A stretch of DNA of 64,000 nt from assembly GCA_937899075.1 (NCBI GenBank), contig CALDJX010000608.1, positions 1 to 64,000 on the forward strand, written 5' to 3'. Within the stretch, counting starts at the first letter, position 1; each line of letters opens with the position of its first letter. The DNA comes from an uncultured Planctomyces sp. Lineage in GTDB: Bacteria; Planctomycetota; Planctomycetia; Planctomycetales; Planctomycetaceae. Shown here piece after piece: positions 16,835 to 25,940 of the stretch. The notes under the pieces are model-generated. The model had not been told where the DNA came from and searched no databases. It saw nothing but the letters and a program-made list of their open reading frames with translations. The position numbers and the translations under genes are program-made.

Positions 16835-18229
16835 ATGCTCAGCGTTGGTGATTTCAGCAAACCATTCGGTAGACGCGAGTTTCTACGCATTGGCGGCCTC
16901 GGACTGGGCGGCCTTTCGCTGGCCGACTTACTGCGGACTGACGGCCAGGCGGCCGGCGGCAATCCGCTGACGACGGGCCGTTCGGTCGTGTTCCTCTTTA
17001 TGCACGGCGGACCGAGTCAGATTGAGACGTTCGATCCAAAAATGGAGGCTCCATCAGGAATCCGCAGCGCGACTGGTGAGCTGGCGACGAAGCTGCCCGG
17101 CATCACGTTCGGCGGAACGATGCCGCAACTGGCTGCGCGAGCCGACAAGTTTTCGATTGTCCGTTCGTTTCAAACGGGCGACAGCCGGCACGACATCAAA
17201 CCGATCGTGGGCAAGGATTCTTTCGACGCGAACATTGGATCGATCTACTCGCGAATCGCCGGCACCAACCGAACCGACAACGGCATGCCGACGAACGTCG
17301 CTCTGTTTCCGAAGGCTGTTGACGATTCAACGATGACGCGGATTTCCAATTTCGGAAAATTCGAATCGGTCGGCAACTTCGGCAGCGTCTACGCACCGTT
17401 TATTCCGGGTTCGGACGGCGATGCTCAAAAGAATCTGAAGCTCAATCTGCCTCTCGACCGGTTGGATGATCGACGTTCCTTGCTGACGAACCTCGACGAT
17501 GTGAAATGGGCTCTCGAAAACGCCGGTCAGGCAGGCGGCATTGGAAAAGTTCGCGAGCAGGCCTTCTCGACAATTCTTGGCGGTGTGGCTGACGCCTTTG
17601 ATCTGTCGAAGGAAGACCCGGCAACGGTCGCTCGATACGACACCGCGCCGCTGATGCGACCTTCAGACATCAGTCGGCACTGGAAGAATTACGAACGGTA
17701 CGTCGACAACGGCAAAGCACTCGGCAAGTTGATGCTGATGGCGCGGCGTCTTTGCGAAGCGGGCACGGGCTTTGTGACCGTCACGACGAACTTCGTGTGG
17801 GATATGCACTCGGACGTGAATAACGCCGGCGTCGAAGAAGGCATGCGTTACATGGGGTCGCCATTCGATCACGCCGTTTCGGCATTCCTGGACGACGTTG
17901 AAGCTCGTGGACTCAGCGATAAAATTCTGCTGGTCTGCTGCGGAGAGATGGGGCGCACGCCGCGCATCAACGCTCGCGGCGGACGCGATCACTGGGGCAA
18001 CCTGTCGCCGCTGCTGCTTTCGGGCGGCGGCGTGAATTCAGGACAGGTGATTGGGCAGTCAACTCGCGATGCGGGCGAGCCATTAACGACACCGATGCGA
18101 AATCAGAATCTGATCGCCACGATCATGCACACACTGTTCGACGTCGCAGAACTTCGCATCGCTCAAGGAGTGCCGCCCGAAGTCGCACGCGTGGCAGGCG
18201 AGTGGCAGCCCATCCCGGGCCTGCTGTAG
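16835..18229 (+). CDS. DUF1501 (sulfatase-fold) Tat-exported protein, 464 aa
   Basis: Member of the planctomycete DUF1501 family, whose fold resembles alkaline phosphatase/sulfatase; the reaction is unknown. A twin-arginine signal is clear (GRREFLRIGGLGLGG, residues 12-26). Family motifs follow: FLFMHGGPSQIETFDPK, TRISNFG, TNFVWDMHSD, LVCCGEMGRTPRIN and GRDHWGN, which are candidate metal-binding positions. GGAG lies eight bases before the ATG. The TAG stop falls inside a copy of repeat C. In this phylum DUF1501 genes often pair with DUF1549/DUF1553 cytochrome genes, but no such partner is adjacent here. Confidence 0.95.
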   Translation: MLSVGDFSKPFGRREFLRIGGLGLGGLSLADLLRTDGQAAGGNPLTTGRSVVFLFMHGGPSQIETFDPKMEAPSGIRSATGELATKLPGITFGGTMPQLAARADKFSIVRSFQTGDSRHDIKPIVGKDSFDANIGSIYSRIAGTNRTDNGMPTNVALFPKAVDDSTMTRISNFGKFESVGNFGSVYAPFIPGSDGDAQKNLKLNLPLDRLDDRRSLLTNLDDVKWALENAGQAGGIGKVREQAFSTILGGVADAFDLSKEDPATVARYDTAPLMRPSDISRHWKNYERYVDNGKALGKLMLMARRLCEAGTGFVTVTTNFVWDMHSDVNNAGVEEGMRYMGSPFDHAVSAFLDDVEARGLSDKILLVCCGEMGRTPRINARGGRDHWGNLSPLLLSGGGVNSGQVIGQSTRDAGEPLTTPMRNQNLIATIMHTLFDVAELRIAQGVPPEVARVAGEWQPIPGLL

Positions 18230-18251
18230 GTCAGGCTCGGCCTGACGAAGT
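18226..18251. repeat. Dispersed repeat C, copy overlapping the DUF1501 stop codon
   Basis: A 26-bp unit with core GTAGGTCAGGCTCGGCCTGA. Its second to fourth bases are the TAG stop of the DUF1501 gene. The inner TCAGGC-tcg-GCCTGA folds as a hairpin. Related copies are at 41790-41871 (inverted pair) and 50627-50652. Confidence 0.85.
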
Positions 18252-18322
18252 TCCAGCTCCACTTCTTCCGGCAATCTCCTTTCCGCTGACATTTCTCAAA
18301 GCGAAAATCCCGAGCACACACG

Positions 18323-19510
18323 ATGTCAGCGTCTGATCTTCCTGCGATTCTCGGTGGCACTCCGCTCCGCCTCGAAGACCCACCTGCCTGGCCTGGAGAT
18401 TGGCCGGAAGTCACCGCCGCGTTGAATGCCTGCCTGAGTGACGGCTCGTGGGGAAAGTACCACGGCTCGAATTGCGAAGCGTTTACCGAGCAACTCAACG
18501 CGTTTCACAACATTGCCGAGACGATTCTGTGTGCCAGTGGCACGGTCGCTGTTGAGCTCGCGTTGCGAGGCGTTCGCGTTGAGCCCGGGGACGAAGTCAT
18601 CCTCGCCGCCTACGACTTCAAAGCGAACTTTCAGAACGTGCTCACCGTCGGAGCGATTCCCGTCCTGGTCGATATTGATCCGGCGAGCTGGCAGCTTGAC
18701 GTCTCGCAGCTCGAAGACGCGATCTCCGAAAAAACCAAAGCAATCATCGTCTCGCATCTGCACGGCGGTCAGGTGTCGATGCAACCGGTCATGGAACTGG
18801 CGGAGCGGCACGGCGTCTCGGTGATCGAAGACGCGTGCCAGGCAACCGGCGCAATTCTTGACGGACAACGAGCCGGCACCGTCGGTCACGTCGGAGTGCT
18901 GAGTTTCGGCGGAAGCAAGCTCATGACGTCCGGCCGCGGGGGAGCGGTGATGACAGACCGCTCCGAGATCGCGCAACGCATCCGATTGTTCACCCAGCGA
19001 GGCAACGAAGCGTACCCTCTGTCAGAAATGCAGGCCGCCGTGCTGCGGCCTCAGTTAGAACGACTCGATGAGAGAAACGTCGTTCGTTGGGACTCCGTTC
19101 GCCGGCTATCCGCGAAGCTAGGGCAGCTTACTTCAGCGGAGGGCGTGCCCATTCTGAGACCGCTGATTGATGCATGCTCATTCGCCAGCGATGACTGTCC
19201 GGCGTTCTTCAAAGTGGGTTTGCAGTTTGATCCTGAGCGAGCAACTGGTTTGACTCGGGACAGTTTTTCGCAGGCGATGCGGGCCGAAAACGTGGCCCTC
19301 GACGCAGGATTTCGAAGTCTGCACCGAATCCACAGCAAACGTCGATTTCGAGCAGTCGGTGAGTTGCCGAACGCGATTCTTTGCGATGAGCACGTGCTGG
19401 TGCTTCATCACCCGGTTCTACTGGAAGGCGAACACGCAACGCAGCAGATTTACGACAGCGCCGCGAGAATCTGTCGTCACGCGGCGGAAGTCGCCGCTGC
19501 GACCGCCTGA
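18323..19510 (+). CDS. DegT/DnrJ/EryC1/StrS-family PLP-dependent aminotransferase, 395 aa
   Basis: Family members transfer an amino group to keto-sugars or scyllo-inosose-like substrates using PLP. Family marks are SGTVAVELALRG (PLP phosphate region), VILAAYDFKANFQNV, DIDPASWQLD, VIEDACQATGA and FGGSKLMTSGRGGAVM, which holds the PLP lysine at about residue 198. The protein is close to the usual length. The substrate cannot be read from the sequence: no sugar dehydratase is adjacent, and the nearest sugar-nucleotide gene is 6 kb away. It follows the DUF1501 gene by 93 bases on the same strand, and converges with truD. Confidence 0.9.
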   Translation: MSASDLPAILGGTPLRLEDPPAWPGDWPEVTAALNACLSDGSWGKYHGSNCEAFTEQLNAFHNIAETILCASGTVAVELALRGVRVEPGDEVILAAYDFKANFQNVLTVGAIPVLVDIDPASWQLDVSQLEDAISEKTKAIIVSHLHGGQVSMQPVMELAERHGVSVIEDACQATGAILDGQRAGTVGHVGVLSFGGSKLMTSGRGGAVMTDRSEIAQRIRLFTQRGNEAYPLSEMQAAVLRPQLERLDERNVVRWDSVRRLSAKLGQLTSAEGVPILRPLIDACSFASDDCPAFFKVGLQFDPERATGLTRDSFSQAMRAENVALDAGFRSLHRIHSKRRFRAVGELPNAILCDEHVLVLHHPVLLEGEHATQQIYDSAARICRHAAEVAAATA

Positions 19511-19529
19511 CCGGATGCTCGACCGCTGC

Positions 19530-20591
19530 TCACGTGTTTTTCAGCAGCTCTCGCATCAGACACGTCGCGTAGACACCCGACGGGAGCGTGAATGAAAACT
19601 CGATGCCGTTTTCGACGCTCTGCACGGCAAGGTCGTCCGGCCAGATCACCATCGGTCGGCGAGTGCCGAGAGTCAGCTTTTTGAACTTGCTGAACACTTC
19701 ACGCGGAAGATCGAATCGGTCGAGGATTGCCTGCTCACGTTCCCCCGGAATTTCTTCCGGCTGCTTCATCTTTGGTCCGAAGATCGGTCCCGAAAGAACG
19801 GTCTCGTGACTGTCGTAGCGGGCTTGCTCGGTCGCTACATCAGTGACCACAAACGGGCCTTTCGAAGTGGTGACCTGCATGACGTCGCCCTTTAGAACCT
19901 CACGACTTAGCCCGTCGGAGATGCGGTCGGTTACCCAGGCGTTAAACATCCTCGACTGAACGGCCGACAGCGTGAACCGGAGCCCGTCGCGGCTTAAGCG
20001 GCGAACTCGCTCACCACGCAGCAATCGAAAGCCGAGATCATCGGTCGTGCCAGCGTTGCCAAAACGTTGTTCACCGAAGTAGTTCGGGAAGCCAAACTGC
20101 TGGATCTCGGCGACAAGACTCTGAGCAATTTGTTCCGCGTTTGCTGCCGCTTCTCGAACGACGATTCGAAAACGGTTTCCGCGAAGGTGCCCGGTTTTCA
20201 GCTTGTTGGTGTGCCGTCTTGTGCTGAGCACTTTGACCTGGTCGGAATCAATCTTCTCGACGAGATCGCTCGCCGCCGCCGGCACGGACACGTACTGTCT
20301 GGTAACCGCCTGAGCGTCTTTTCGGCCTGCACAACCAACGTCGGCTTGCTTCAGCGAGAGCGTTTGCTCGATATGACGAATCAGGTCCGGTGTGGGGATG
20401 CCGCGTTTTTCGATGTGCAGGAAAAGGAATTCGCCCTCGCCTGAAGCTTCGTAAGCGGGTACTTCGTCGACGAAAAAATCTTCCGGAGACTGTTTGAGCA
20501 GGCCGCCAATTCCAGAGCCACTCGTTAAGAATGGAAGCGCGCCAGAACCTTTGGCGTTGTCGTCATCCGAGACACAATCTGAATCCGACAT
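19530..20591 (-). CDS. truD: tRNA pseudouridine(13) synthase TruD, 353 aa
   Basis: Converts U13 of tRNA (notably tRNA-Glu) to pseudouridine in the cytoplasm. The catalytic motif is AGRKDAQAVTRQYVSV, with the nucleophilic Asp after Lys. Other TruD marks are EDFFVDEVPAY and FLFLHIEKRG near the N-terminus, LKTGHLRGNRFRI, PNYFGEQRFG and, late, LPSGVYATCLMRELLK. The first 20 residues are a polar, acidic extension. Length is as expected. The gene starts 17 bases after the FHA gene on the same strand, so the two may be co-transcribed. Confidence 0.95.
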   Translation of the reverse strand: MSDSDCVSDDDNAKGSGALPFLTSGSGIGGLLKQSPEDFFVDEVPAYEASGEGEFLFLHIEKRGIPTPDLIRHIEQTLSLKQADVGCAGRKDAQAVTRQYVSVPAAASDLVEKIDSDQVKVLSTRRHTNKLKTGHLRGNRFRIVVREAAANAEQIAQSLVAEIQQFGFPNYFGEQRFGNAGTTDDLGFRLLRGERVRRLSRDGLRFTLSAVQSRMFNAWVTDRISDGLSREVLKGDVMQVTTSKGPFVVTDVATEQARYDSHETVLSGPIFGPKMKQPEEIPGEREQAILDRFDLPREVFSKFKKLTLGTRRPMVIWPDDLAVQSVENGIEFSFTLPSGVYATCLMRELLKNT

Positions 20592-20608
20592 TGAACGCGG
20601 CAGCTCCG

Positions 20609-21043
20609 TTAATCGTCGCCAATCAGGCGAACGTCGCTTTCGCTGCCAAGTCCCGCGACGGCTTCGTCGTCAAAGCTGTCGTCGTTGGCGAGGTCGGCTG
20701 CGGGAAATGAGGTCATCATCTCAGTGCGGTCTGGTCGACGATCCGGTTCTGGTTCGTCCGGCCCGAGGTAGACACGGAAGCGGGCGTTTGCGAAAGCGAG
20801 CTCGTCACCGGGAAGCAGAGCTCCGCGAGTGACTCGTTGCCCGTTGACTTTGGTGCCGTTCGTACTGCCCAGATCGCGAATGAAAAGCAGGCCGTCCGTC
20901 TTCACGATCACGCAGTGAAGTTTCGACACGCTGGACCGGTCGATGTACACATCGCAGACGCCACGTTTGCGCCCTACGACTGTGACATCTTTCGTGAGGA
21001 CGATCGGTCGATCGCCATCAATCGAGATGAGCTTTGCGAGCAT
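20609..21043 (-). CDS. FHA-domain protein, 144 aa
   Basis: Phosphothreonine-binding adaptor. The forkhead-associated domain fills about residues 15-100: VGRKRGVCDVYI, SSVSKLHCVIV with the conserved Ser and His, and DLGSTNGTKVNG with the N-G-T turn. The C-terminal 40 residues are acidic and probably disordered. GAGGC six bases upstream supports the start. An FHA domain of this kind usually reads out a Ser/Thr kinase; the membrane kinase at 7820-10027 is a possible but unproven partner. It lies directly before truD. Confidence 0.93.
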   Translation of the reverse strand: MLAKLISIDGDRPIVLTKDVTVVGRKRGVCDVYIDRSSVSKLHCVIVKTDGLLFIRDLGSTNGTKVNGQRVTRGALLPGDELAFANARFRVYLGPDEPEPDRRPDRTEMMTSFPAADLANDDSFDDEAVAGLGSESDVRLIGDD

Positions 21044-21428
21044 CGCAATGCCTCAACCGGCGGAAGCTGTTTGATTCGAGCGAAGGTCAGTATCGGAAAA
21101 GGTATGCACCGCGACCCGACGTAACTCTCGATCACACAGCAGGAAAAGCCAACGCTTGATTGTCCAGCACGAAACCAGGAAGTCAAGGTGCGTCCTGCAA
21201 CCCATAACCAGACTCGTGCCGCACCAGTCGCGGCAATCCGTAACGTTAGGACAGTCGCACCCTCGGTTGCTCTTTCAAAGCCGTCACTTCCGATATTGTT
21301 GGACTATCCATTGTTTTCACTAATAACGGAGCGACGATGCGCGAGCGGCGTCATTCATCCGTCGCGTTTGAGTGGCTACGATCCGAGCTTCACTGACAAT
21401 GACTCAAGCGTTTCCTCCGGAGGTTACC
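21044..21428. other. Leader region of the class III aminotransferase gene
   Basis: 385 bases between the divergent FHA and aminotransferase genes. It should hold both promoters. The only item I can point to is a 19-codon open frame with its own Shine-Dalgarno site (see 21337-21396). No operator or riboswitch-like structure is evident by eye. Confidence 0.45.
21337..21396 (+). CDS. Possible 19-codon leader peptide (uORF)
   Basis: ATG at 21337 is preceded by GGAG with a five-base spacer and reads MRERRHSSVAFEWLRSELH before TGA. It ends 32 bases before the GTG start of the aminotransferase. It may be a leader peptide affecting translation downstream, or chance. Four of its 19 residues are Arg. 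Confidence 0.3.
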   Translation: MRERRHSSVAFEWLRSELH

Positions 21429-22829
21429 GTGGCACACAACGACGATCAGATTCTCAGTAACACGTTTGTGCTCGCGCCCGAAGAAACTCCGAACATCGAG
21501 ACCCGCTATCGACGAATTCATACGCCGCTGCCAGCGCCCGAGACAATTTCTGATCTCCGACGCGCGGCGGCACTGTTTCCCGAAGTGAACTGCTACCAGC
21601 CTCCCATCATCTGGGACTCAGCCGAAGGGTTCACCATTAAGGATCGAGCGGGAAATCAATGGATCGACTTTACGTCGACAGCCGTCATGACAAACACCGG
21701 GCACGGCCATCCGGCGATTCGCGAAGCCGTGACGAAGCATGTCGATAGTGGCGGACTGATGGGACAGTTCAGTTTCGCATCTGACATTCGAATCGAACTG
21801 GCAGAACGGCTTGTCGGCATCGCCCCGGATCATTGCGACAAGGTCTACTTCTGGACTGTCGGTTCGGAAGCGATCGAGTGTGCTTTGCGACTGGCTCGCG
21901 AGGCAGGTATTCGTCAAAACGCTGAGAAGTATCACGTGCTCACGCACCAGGCCGATTACCACGGCTGGACGCTGGGTGCTCACCAGATGTCAGGAACATC
22001 GGCGAGCAAACCATGGCTGGCAACTCCGGACTCGGCCATCCACCACATTCCTTTCCCTCAAGGTGACAGTCGCGAATCCGGAAACACCGACTGGTCAAAG
22101 TTCCTGCAGAAGAGTTTGTCGCCCCTCGCCGACCTGGGCATCACTGCCGAGAAAGTCTGCGCCGTTTTCATTGAGACCATGCAGGGCTGGGGCGCTGTGC
22201 CGCTGCCAACGGGTTACGTGAAGGCACTCCGGAAGTGGGCCGACGAAAACGATGTTCTGCTTGTCTTTGACGAAGTACAAACCGGATTCGCTCGAACAGG
22301 AAAGATGTTTGCCCATGAGCACTACGGTGTGCGAGCGGATTTGCTTTGCATCGGCAAAGGTCTGACTTCAACGTTGCCGCTTGCCGCGGTGCTCGGGCCT
22401 GCAGACATACTTGATCTGCTGCCTCCTGCTGAAATCACAACGACCCACGCAGCTCATCCCGTGTCGTGCGCCGCCGCTCTTGCAAACCTCGATGTCATTG
22501 AAAATGAAAACCTGATCGCGCAATCCGTTCGAAAGGGAAACATCGCCGCAGAAGCGTTGCAGAAGCTGCAGGAAAGATTTCCGGATGTTGTGCGGGAGGT
22601 TGCCGGCTTTGGGCTTCTGCGAGGCATTCATATTTGCGATCCACAAACCGGCGAACTCAGTCGAGAACTCGCCAGAGACTGGACATGGGCCGCCGTTAAA
22701 CATGGCGTGATGCTGTTCCAAGTGAACCGGCCGTCAATCAAAGTATGCCCACCGTTGATCATTGACGATGCGGCAATTGTGGAAGGCGTTGAGGCCCTCG
22801 GCGACGCTCTCGCCAGCATCCTCAAATAG
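21429..22829 (+). CDS. Class III PLP-dependent aminotransferase (4-aminobutyrate aminotransferase-like), 466 aa
   Basis: Probable omega-amino acid:2-oxo acid transaminase, cytoplasmic. Class III marks in order: DRAGNQWIDFTS, GHGHPAIREAV, VGSEAIECALRLAR, YHGWTLGAHQMSG, VFIETMQGWGA, LVFDEVQTGFARTGKMF (PLP-binding Asp) and CIGKGLTSTLPLAAVLG with the Schiff-base lysine at about residue 309. The GTG start at 21429 is chosen because GGAGG lies exactly five bases upstream; a longer frame begins at 21372 and an ATG at 21399 lacks such a site. The true substrate (4-aminobutyrate or another amine) cannot be decided here. Confidence 0.92.
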   Translation: MAHNDDQILSNTFVLAPEETPNIETRYRRIHTPLPAPETISDLRRAAALFPEVNCYQPPIIWDSAEGFTIKDRAGNQWIDFTSTAVMTNTGHGHPAIREAVTKHVDSGGLMGQFSFASDIRIELAERLVGIAPDHCDKVYFWTVGSEAIECALRLAREAGIRQNAEKYHVLTHQADYHGWTLGAHQMSGTSASKPWLATPDSAIHHIPFPQGDSRESGNTDWSKFLQKSLSPLADLGITAEKVCAVFIETMQGWGAVPLPTGYVKALRKWADENDVLLVFDEVQTGFARTGKMFAHEHYGVRADLLCIGKGLTSTLPLAAVLGPADILDLLPPAEITTTHAAHPVSCAAALANLDVIENENLIAQSVRKGNIAAEALQKLQERFPDVVREVAGFGLLRGIHICDPQTGELSRELARDWTWAAVKHGVMLFQVNRPSIKVCPPLIIDDAAIVEGVEALGDALASILK

Positions 22830-22897
22830 ACTCGCCGAAGTCTGCTCGACGTTCAAGAAAATGGTCGGTGTCCAGATTTCCTGGCAATCACGCAACG

Positions 22898-22933
22898 AAA
22901 AAGCCCGGCTGGACAGGACGTCCAACCGGGCTT
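22898..22933 (-). terminator. Rho-independent terminator for the exported orphan gene
   Basis: A 14-bp stem (22901-22914 with 22920-22933, one G-U wobble on the minus strand) and a 5-base loop, followed on the minus strand by a run of T (22902-22898). It lies 65 bases past the stop of the 22998-25211 gene. The plus-strand side lacks a T run, so it serves the minus strand best. Confidence 0.88.
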
Positions 22934-22997
22934 GTGTGCAACGCATTCGGATTACCGCTACCGATCGAAGCCTCGACCAACAACGAATCCGCGATGA

Positions 22998-25211
22998 CTA
23001 CTTGATCGTGATCGTCAACCAGCCAGCGTTCGGACGAATCTCTGTGATAGCGAGGTCGACCGGTCCACCAGTCTTACGATTCAGAGTAATCATCCGATCG
23101 ATCTTTCGAGTCGGAAGAGCCTTCTGGATTTTCGCTTTGACGATCCCCGCTCGCGGAATCTGAACCAGCGGACTTGCGGCTTCGACAGCGGACACGCCAA
23201 CGGCCCCCGCTTCGATAACGATGTTGGTTCCCTCGATCGAGAACATCAGCGGCACCGTAATCTCCTGAGTCGGAATCACGTCATCGCCTTCCGGCTGCAG
23301 ACCCATTCTCAGGATAAGAGTCAACTTGCCGCCCTGAGCTTTGATGCGGATTGCATCCTGATCAGGGAAGATGAAACGAGTCTTGTCTTCATTTTCCGGC
23401 TCAGCGTTTGCGTCTACCTCTTTGTCGCCACCAGGCAGCTTGAACTTGTCGCCGAGCAACGTTTGCAACGCGACTTCAATCTGCTCGCCGAGTTCCTTCT
23501 CGGTAAATGTGCCACCAGCAATCGGAAGCTTATCCAACGAGTTGTTCAGCAAAGTCTCGTGAAGGTGAATGGCCGCACTGCCCGCGACTCTTGTCGAGAA
23601 CGATGGAGCGTCACCGCCCAGGTTGTCGTCGTCCATCAGGCGAGTACCGATCCAGAGTGCGTCTCCAGTCGATCGGTACGTTCGAGCAGATGGGAACAAT
23701 CCGTTTTCTTTCAGCTTCGGAATGACATCCTCTTCTAACTGCTTGCTCGACTTGTTGAACTCAGCGTCGACTTCCTGATTGAATTCTGGAATCAAACGGT
23801 TTCGAAGTTTTCCAGCAGCAATGGCCTCTGACTGACCTCGTTTATCGCGAGCGACTCCGACGGCATATGAATCGGCAATGCTTCCGAACAGTGGCAGACC
23901 GCTGACTTTCGTACGAGCGCCCGTCGTCGTGTTGTTTGCATTGACCCACATTGTCGCCGGGAAAGTCTTGAAACGATCGCCGTCGAATTGAATCGCCTTC
24001 TGAGCACCGAAGGTGTGGTAACCAGAAGTGAAGATCGTCGCCTGGTCCGTCACTCCCTGAGTATTCGTCTGTGTGATGCCGTTAAACGTCATGTCAAACT
24101 CGATCACCTGGTTGTTCGGCTTCAGGTCGATGCCAACGGTACCGGTTGTCGACTGGTTGCCGTCGACTTTTGCTCCAAGGACGAAATCGTCGACGGCGCC
24201 GGAGTCCGTGTGCTTGTAGCCGGCGACTTTGTTGAGGAATGACTCAGTCGCAACAACTCGCAGGTTATAGTTGAAGTAGAAACCAGCCAGGACGTCTGCG
24301 ATGTGGTTACCACCGTCGGCGGCCAGGCTTCGAACATCACCGTAAGCATCCCGCGCGGCAGTTGCTGAAGTCAGGCTTCGAGTCTCTTCGTAGGCTTCGA
24401 GCGAAGACACGAGTTTTGTGAGTGCGGCCCGCAGTTCTGACTGGTCGTTCTTAGCGGGCGACTCGGCAGAGGCAAGCTCGATGAACTCTCCCAGAGTTTG
24501 CTTCACTGAGAGAAACTGTGGACGCTGCACGAACTTTCGTTGAGCTTCGTTTTCCATTTTGTCGGCGTCGGTGAGTCGCGTGAATACTGCGCTGACAACT
24601 TCTGACGACTTTGCGGCCTCGACTGCTGAACGCAGTTCTTCAGCGCGGATGTACTTCAGCCATGCGTCGCCGTTCTTGATTTTCGCCAGGTACTTGCCCA
24701 GGGATTCGACCGAGTGGGCGACTTCTGCCCCAGCAGCATCGACCCTTGCTTTGTGAGCAGTCACCGGGTTCATCTCAAGAGTGTCCAGCACGGCGGTCGC
24801 GACTGAAACCCGACGCGACAACCGACCGTTGATCGTCGCCAGTTGTTCGTGGATGGGAGCGTAGGCATTGTTGCCCAGCGCTTTCTCCATCGTGCGGACG
24901 CGTTTGTTGAGTTTTGCGACTACGGCTCGCTGTCCCGCAACGTCGAGATCTTCCTGCTCGTACAGAGCGGCGACTTCGGCGGCAGCGTCGGTGCTCCAGC
25001 TTTTCCATGAATCACCGAGCGTCAGGAAGTCGTCTTCCAGAAGGCCGATCGGTACGAACTCAGGCAGAATCCCTTGCAGTCCCTGAAGTGGCTGCTCTGC
25101 ATCGTCTGCGAGTGATAGATGCCCGCTAGACGTGCATACAAAAGTAATCGCGGCGGCGAGCAGGGAAAGCAGCATCCCATGCTTCGTCCGAAGCCAGGTC
25201 ACTGAACTCAT
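22998..25211 (-). CDS. Large exported protein of unknown function, 737 aa
   Basis: I do not recognise this protein. It has a signal peptide (about residues 1-36, with LLSLLAAAITFVC), then a helical, Ala/Glu-rich region (about 45-290), then a beta-rich part with GTVGIDLKPNNQVIEFDMTFNG and an Asn/Thr-rich stretch, and a final domain ending in ITEIRPNAGWLTITIK. An acidic linker (NAEPENEDK) precedes the last 110 residues. The ATG at 25211 is chosen because GGAG lies seven bases upstream and the product opens directly into the signal; a longer frame begins at 25244. It is a single-gene unit with its own terminator and probably acts in the periplasm or at the cell surface. Confidence 0.8.
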   Translation of the reverse strand: MSSVTWLRTKHGMLLSLLAAAITFVCTSSGHLSLADDAEQPLQGLQGILPEFVPIGLLEDDFLTLGDSWKSWSTDAAAEVAALYEQEDLDVAGQRAVVAKLNKRVRTMEKALGNNAYAPIHEQLATINGRLSRRVSVATAVLDTLEMNPVTAHKARVDAAGAEVAHSVESLGKYLAKIKNGDAWLKYIRAEELRSAVEAAKSSEVVSAVFTRLTDADKMENEAQRKFVQRPQFLSVKQTLGEFIELASAESPAKNDQSELRAALTKLVSSLEAYEETRSLTSATAARDAYGDVRSLAADGGNHIADVLAGFYFNYNLRVVATESFLNKVAGYKHTDSGAVDDFVLGAKVDGNQSTTGTVGIDLKPNNQVIEFDMTFNGITQTNTQGVTDQATIFTSGYHTFGAQKAIQFDGDRFKTFPATMWVNANNTTTGARTKVSGLPLFGSIADSYAVGVARDKRGQSEAIAAGKLRNRLIPEFNQEVDAEFNKSSKQLEEDVIPKLKENGLFPSARTYRSTGDALWIGTRLMDDDNLGGDAPSFSTRVAGSAAIHLHETLLNNSLDKLPIAGGTFTEKELGEQIEVALQTLLGDKFKLPGGDKEVDANAEPENEDKTRFIFPDQDAIRIKAQGGKLTLILRMGLQPEGDDVIPTQEITVPLMFSIEGTNIVIEAGAVGVSAVEAASPLVQIPRAGIVKAKIQKALPTRKIDRMITLNRKTGGPVDLAITEIRPNAGWLTITIK

Positions 25212-25940
25212 TTGGCAACTCCATTTCCCGAAATGTGAGGCCACGGCTGTCCGTCATTCATTTAGCCGGAAATCTTCAACCGTGAGCCTCTGATAGCCGG
25301 ATTCGGAAGCGATAATAACATCCCGAAATCGCACGGCATCGTGTGTTTGATTGGTCGTCAACGCACCCCGTGGAACGAGGTTGAATCTGCGGGCGAGCTG
25401 GAATATTTCGTAAAACCGGCGAAACCAATCCTTACGGTTTCACATGCCTTGTCTGCATCGCCAACAAAATCCCCCAGTCCTGCGTACGCGGCTCAGTCTA
25501 ACTCTGCCTCGTAACCACTGCAATCGGCTTTGTTTGCGCCAATGTCCAAATTAATATTTCGTAGAATTCTGCCGGCGCGGTGCGGACGGCCAGAACTCTC
25601 CCAACCTCACACCACATGACCTTAACCCTCGTCTCGGACATGACTTGCGTCTTTAACTCTGACACAAACGACAGTCGAAGCAGATCCGCGAGCCAGACTT
25701 CCAGACACGAGCACGTCATCGATCTCGCGTGGTCGGTCAACTCCGCCGTCGACTGGGAGTCGTGGAAAATGGGAATCGTGGAAACCCAGACTGATCTCCT
25801 CGCGAACCGATTGTGGATGCTAGAGTTCGACCGTCGGAAACCGGCGTTGCGGACTGCAATGCGCGCTTTTCCTGACACGGACAGGCCGGCGAATCGCTGA
25901 CCGACGAGAAAAACAGGACTCACTTCCTGAGGACAAAACT
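25212..25940. other. Long intergenic region upstream of the epimerase gene
   Basis: 729 bases between divergent genes. Open frames on both strands here have unlikely amino-acid compositions and no Shine-Dalgarno sites. A small inverted repeat, AAACCG at 25413-25418 with CGGTTT at 25435-25440, is the only structure I noticed. The region is long enough to hold a regulated promoter and a long 5' leader for the exopolysaccharide genes. Confidence 0.45.

Noticed and set aside
25498-25923. 141- and 106-codon frames on both strands of the 25.2-25.9 kb gap
   Set aside because: Opposite strands of one another, with no ribosome site and no recognisable motif; neither looks coding.
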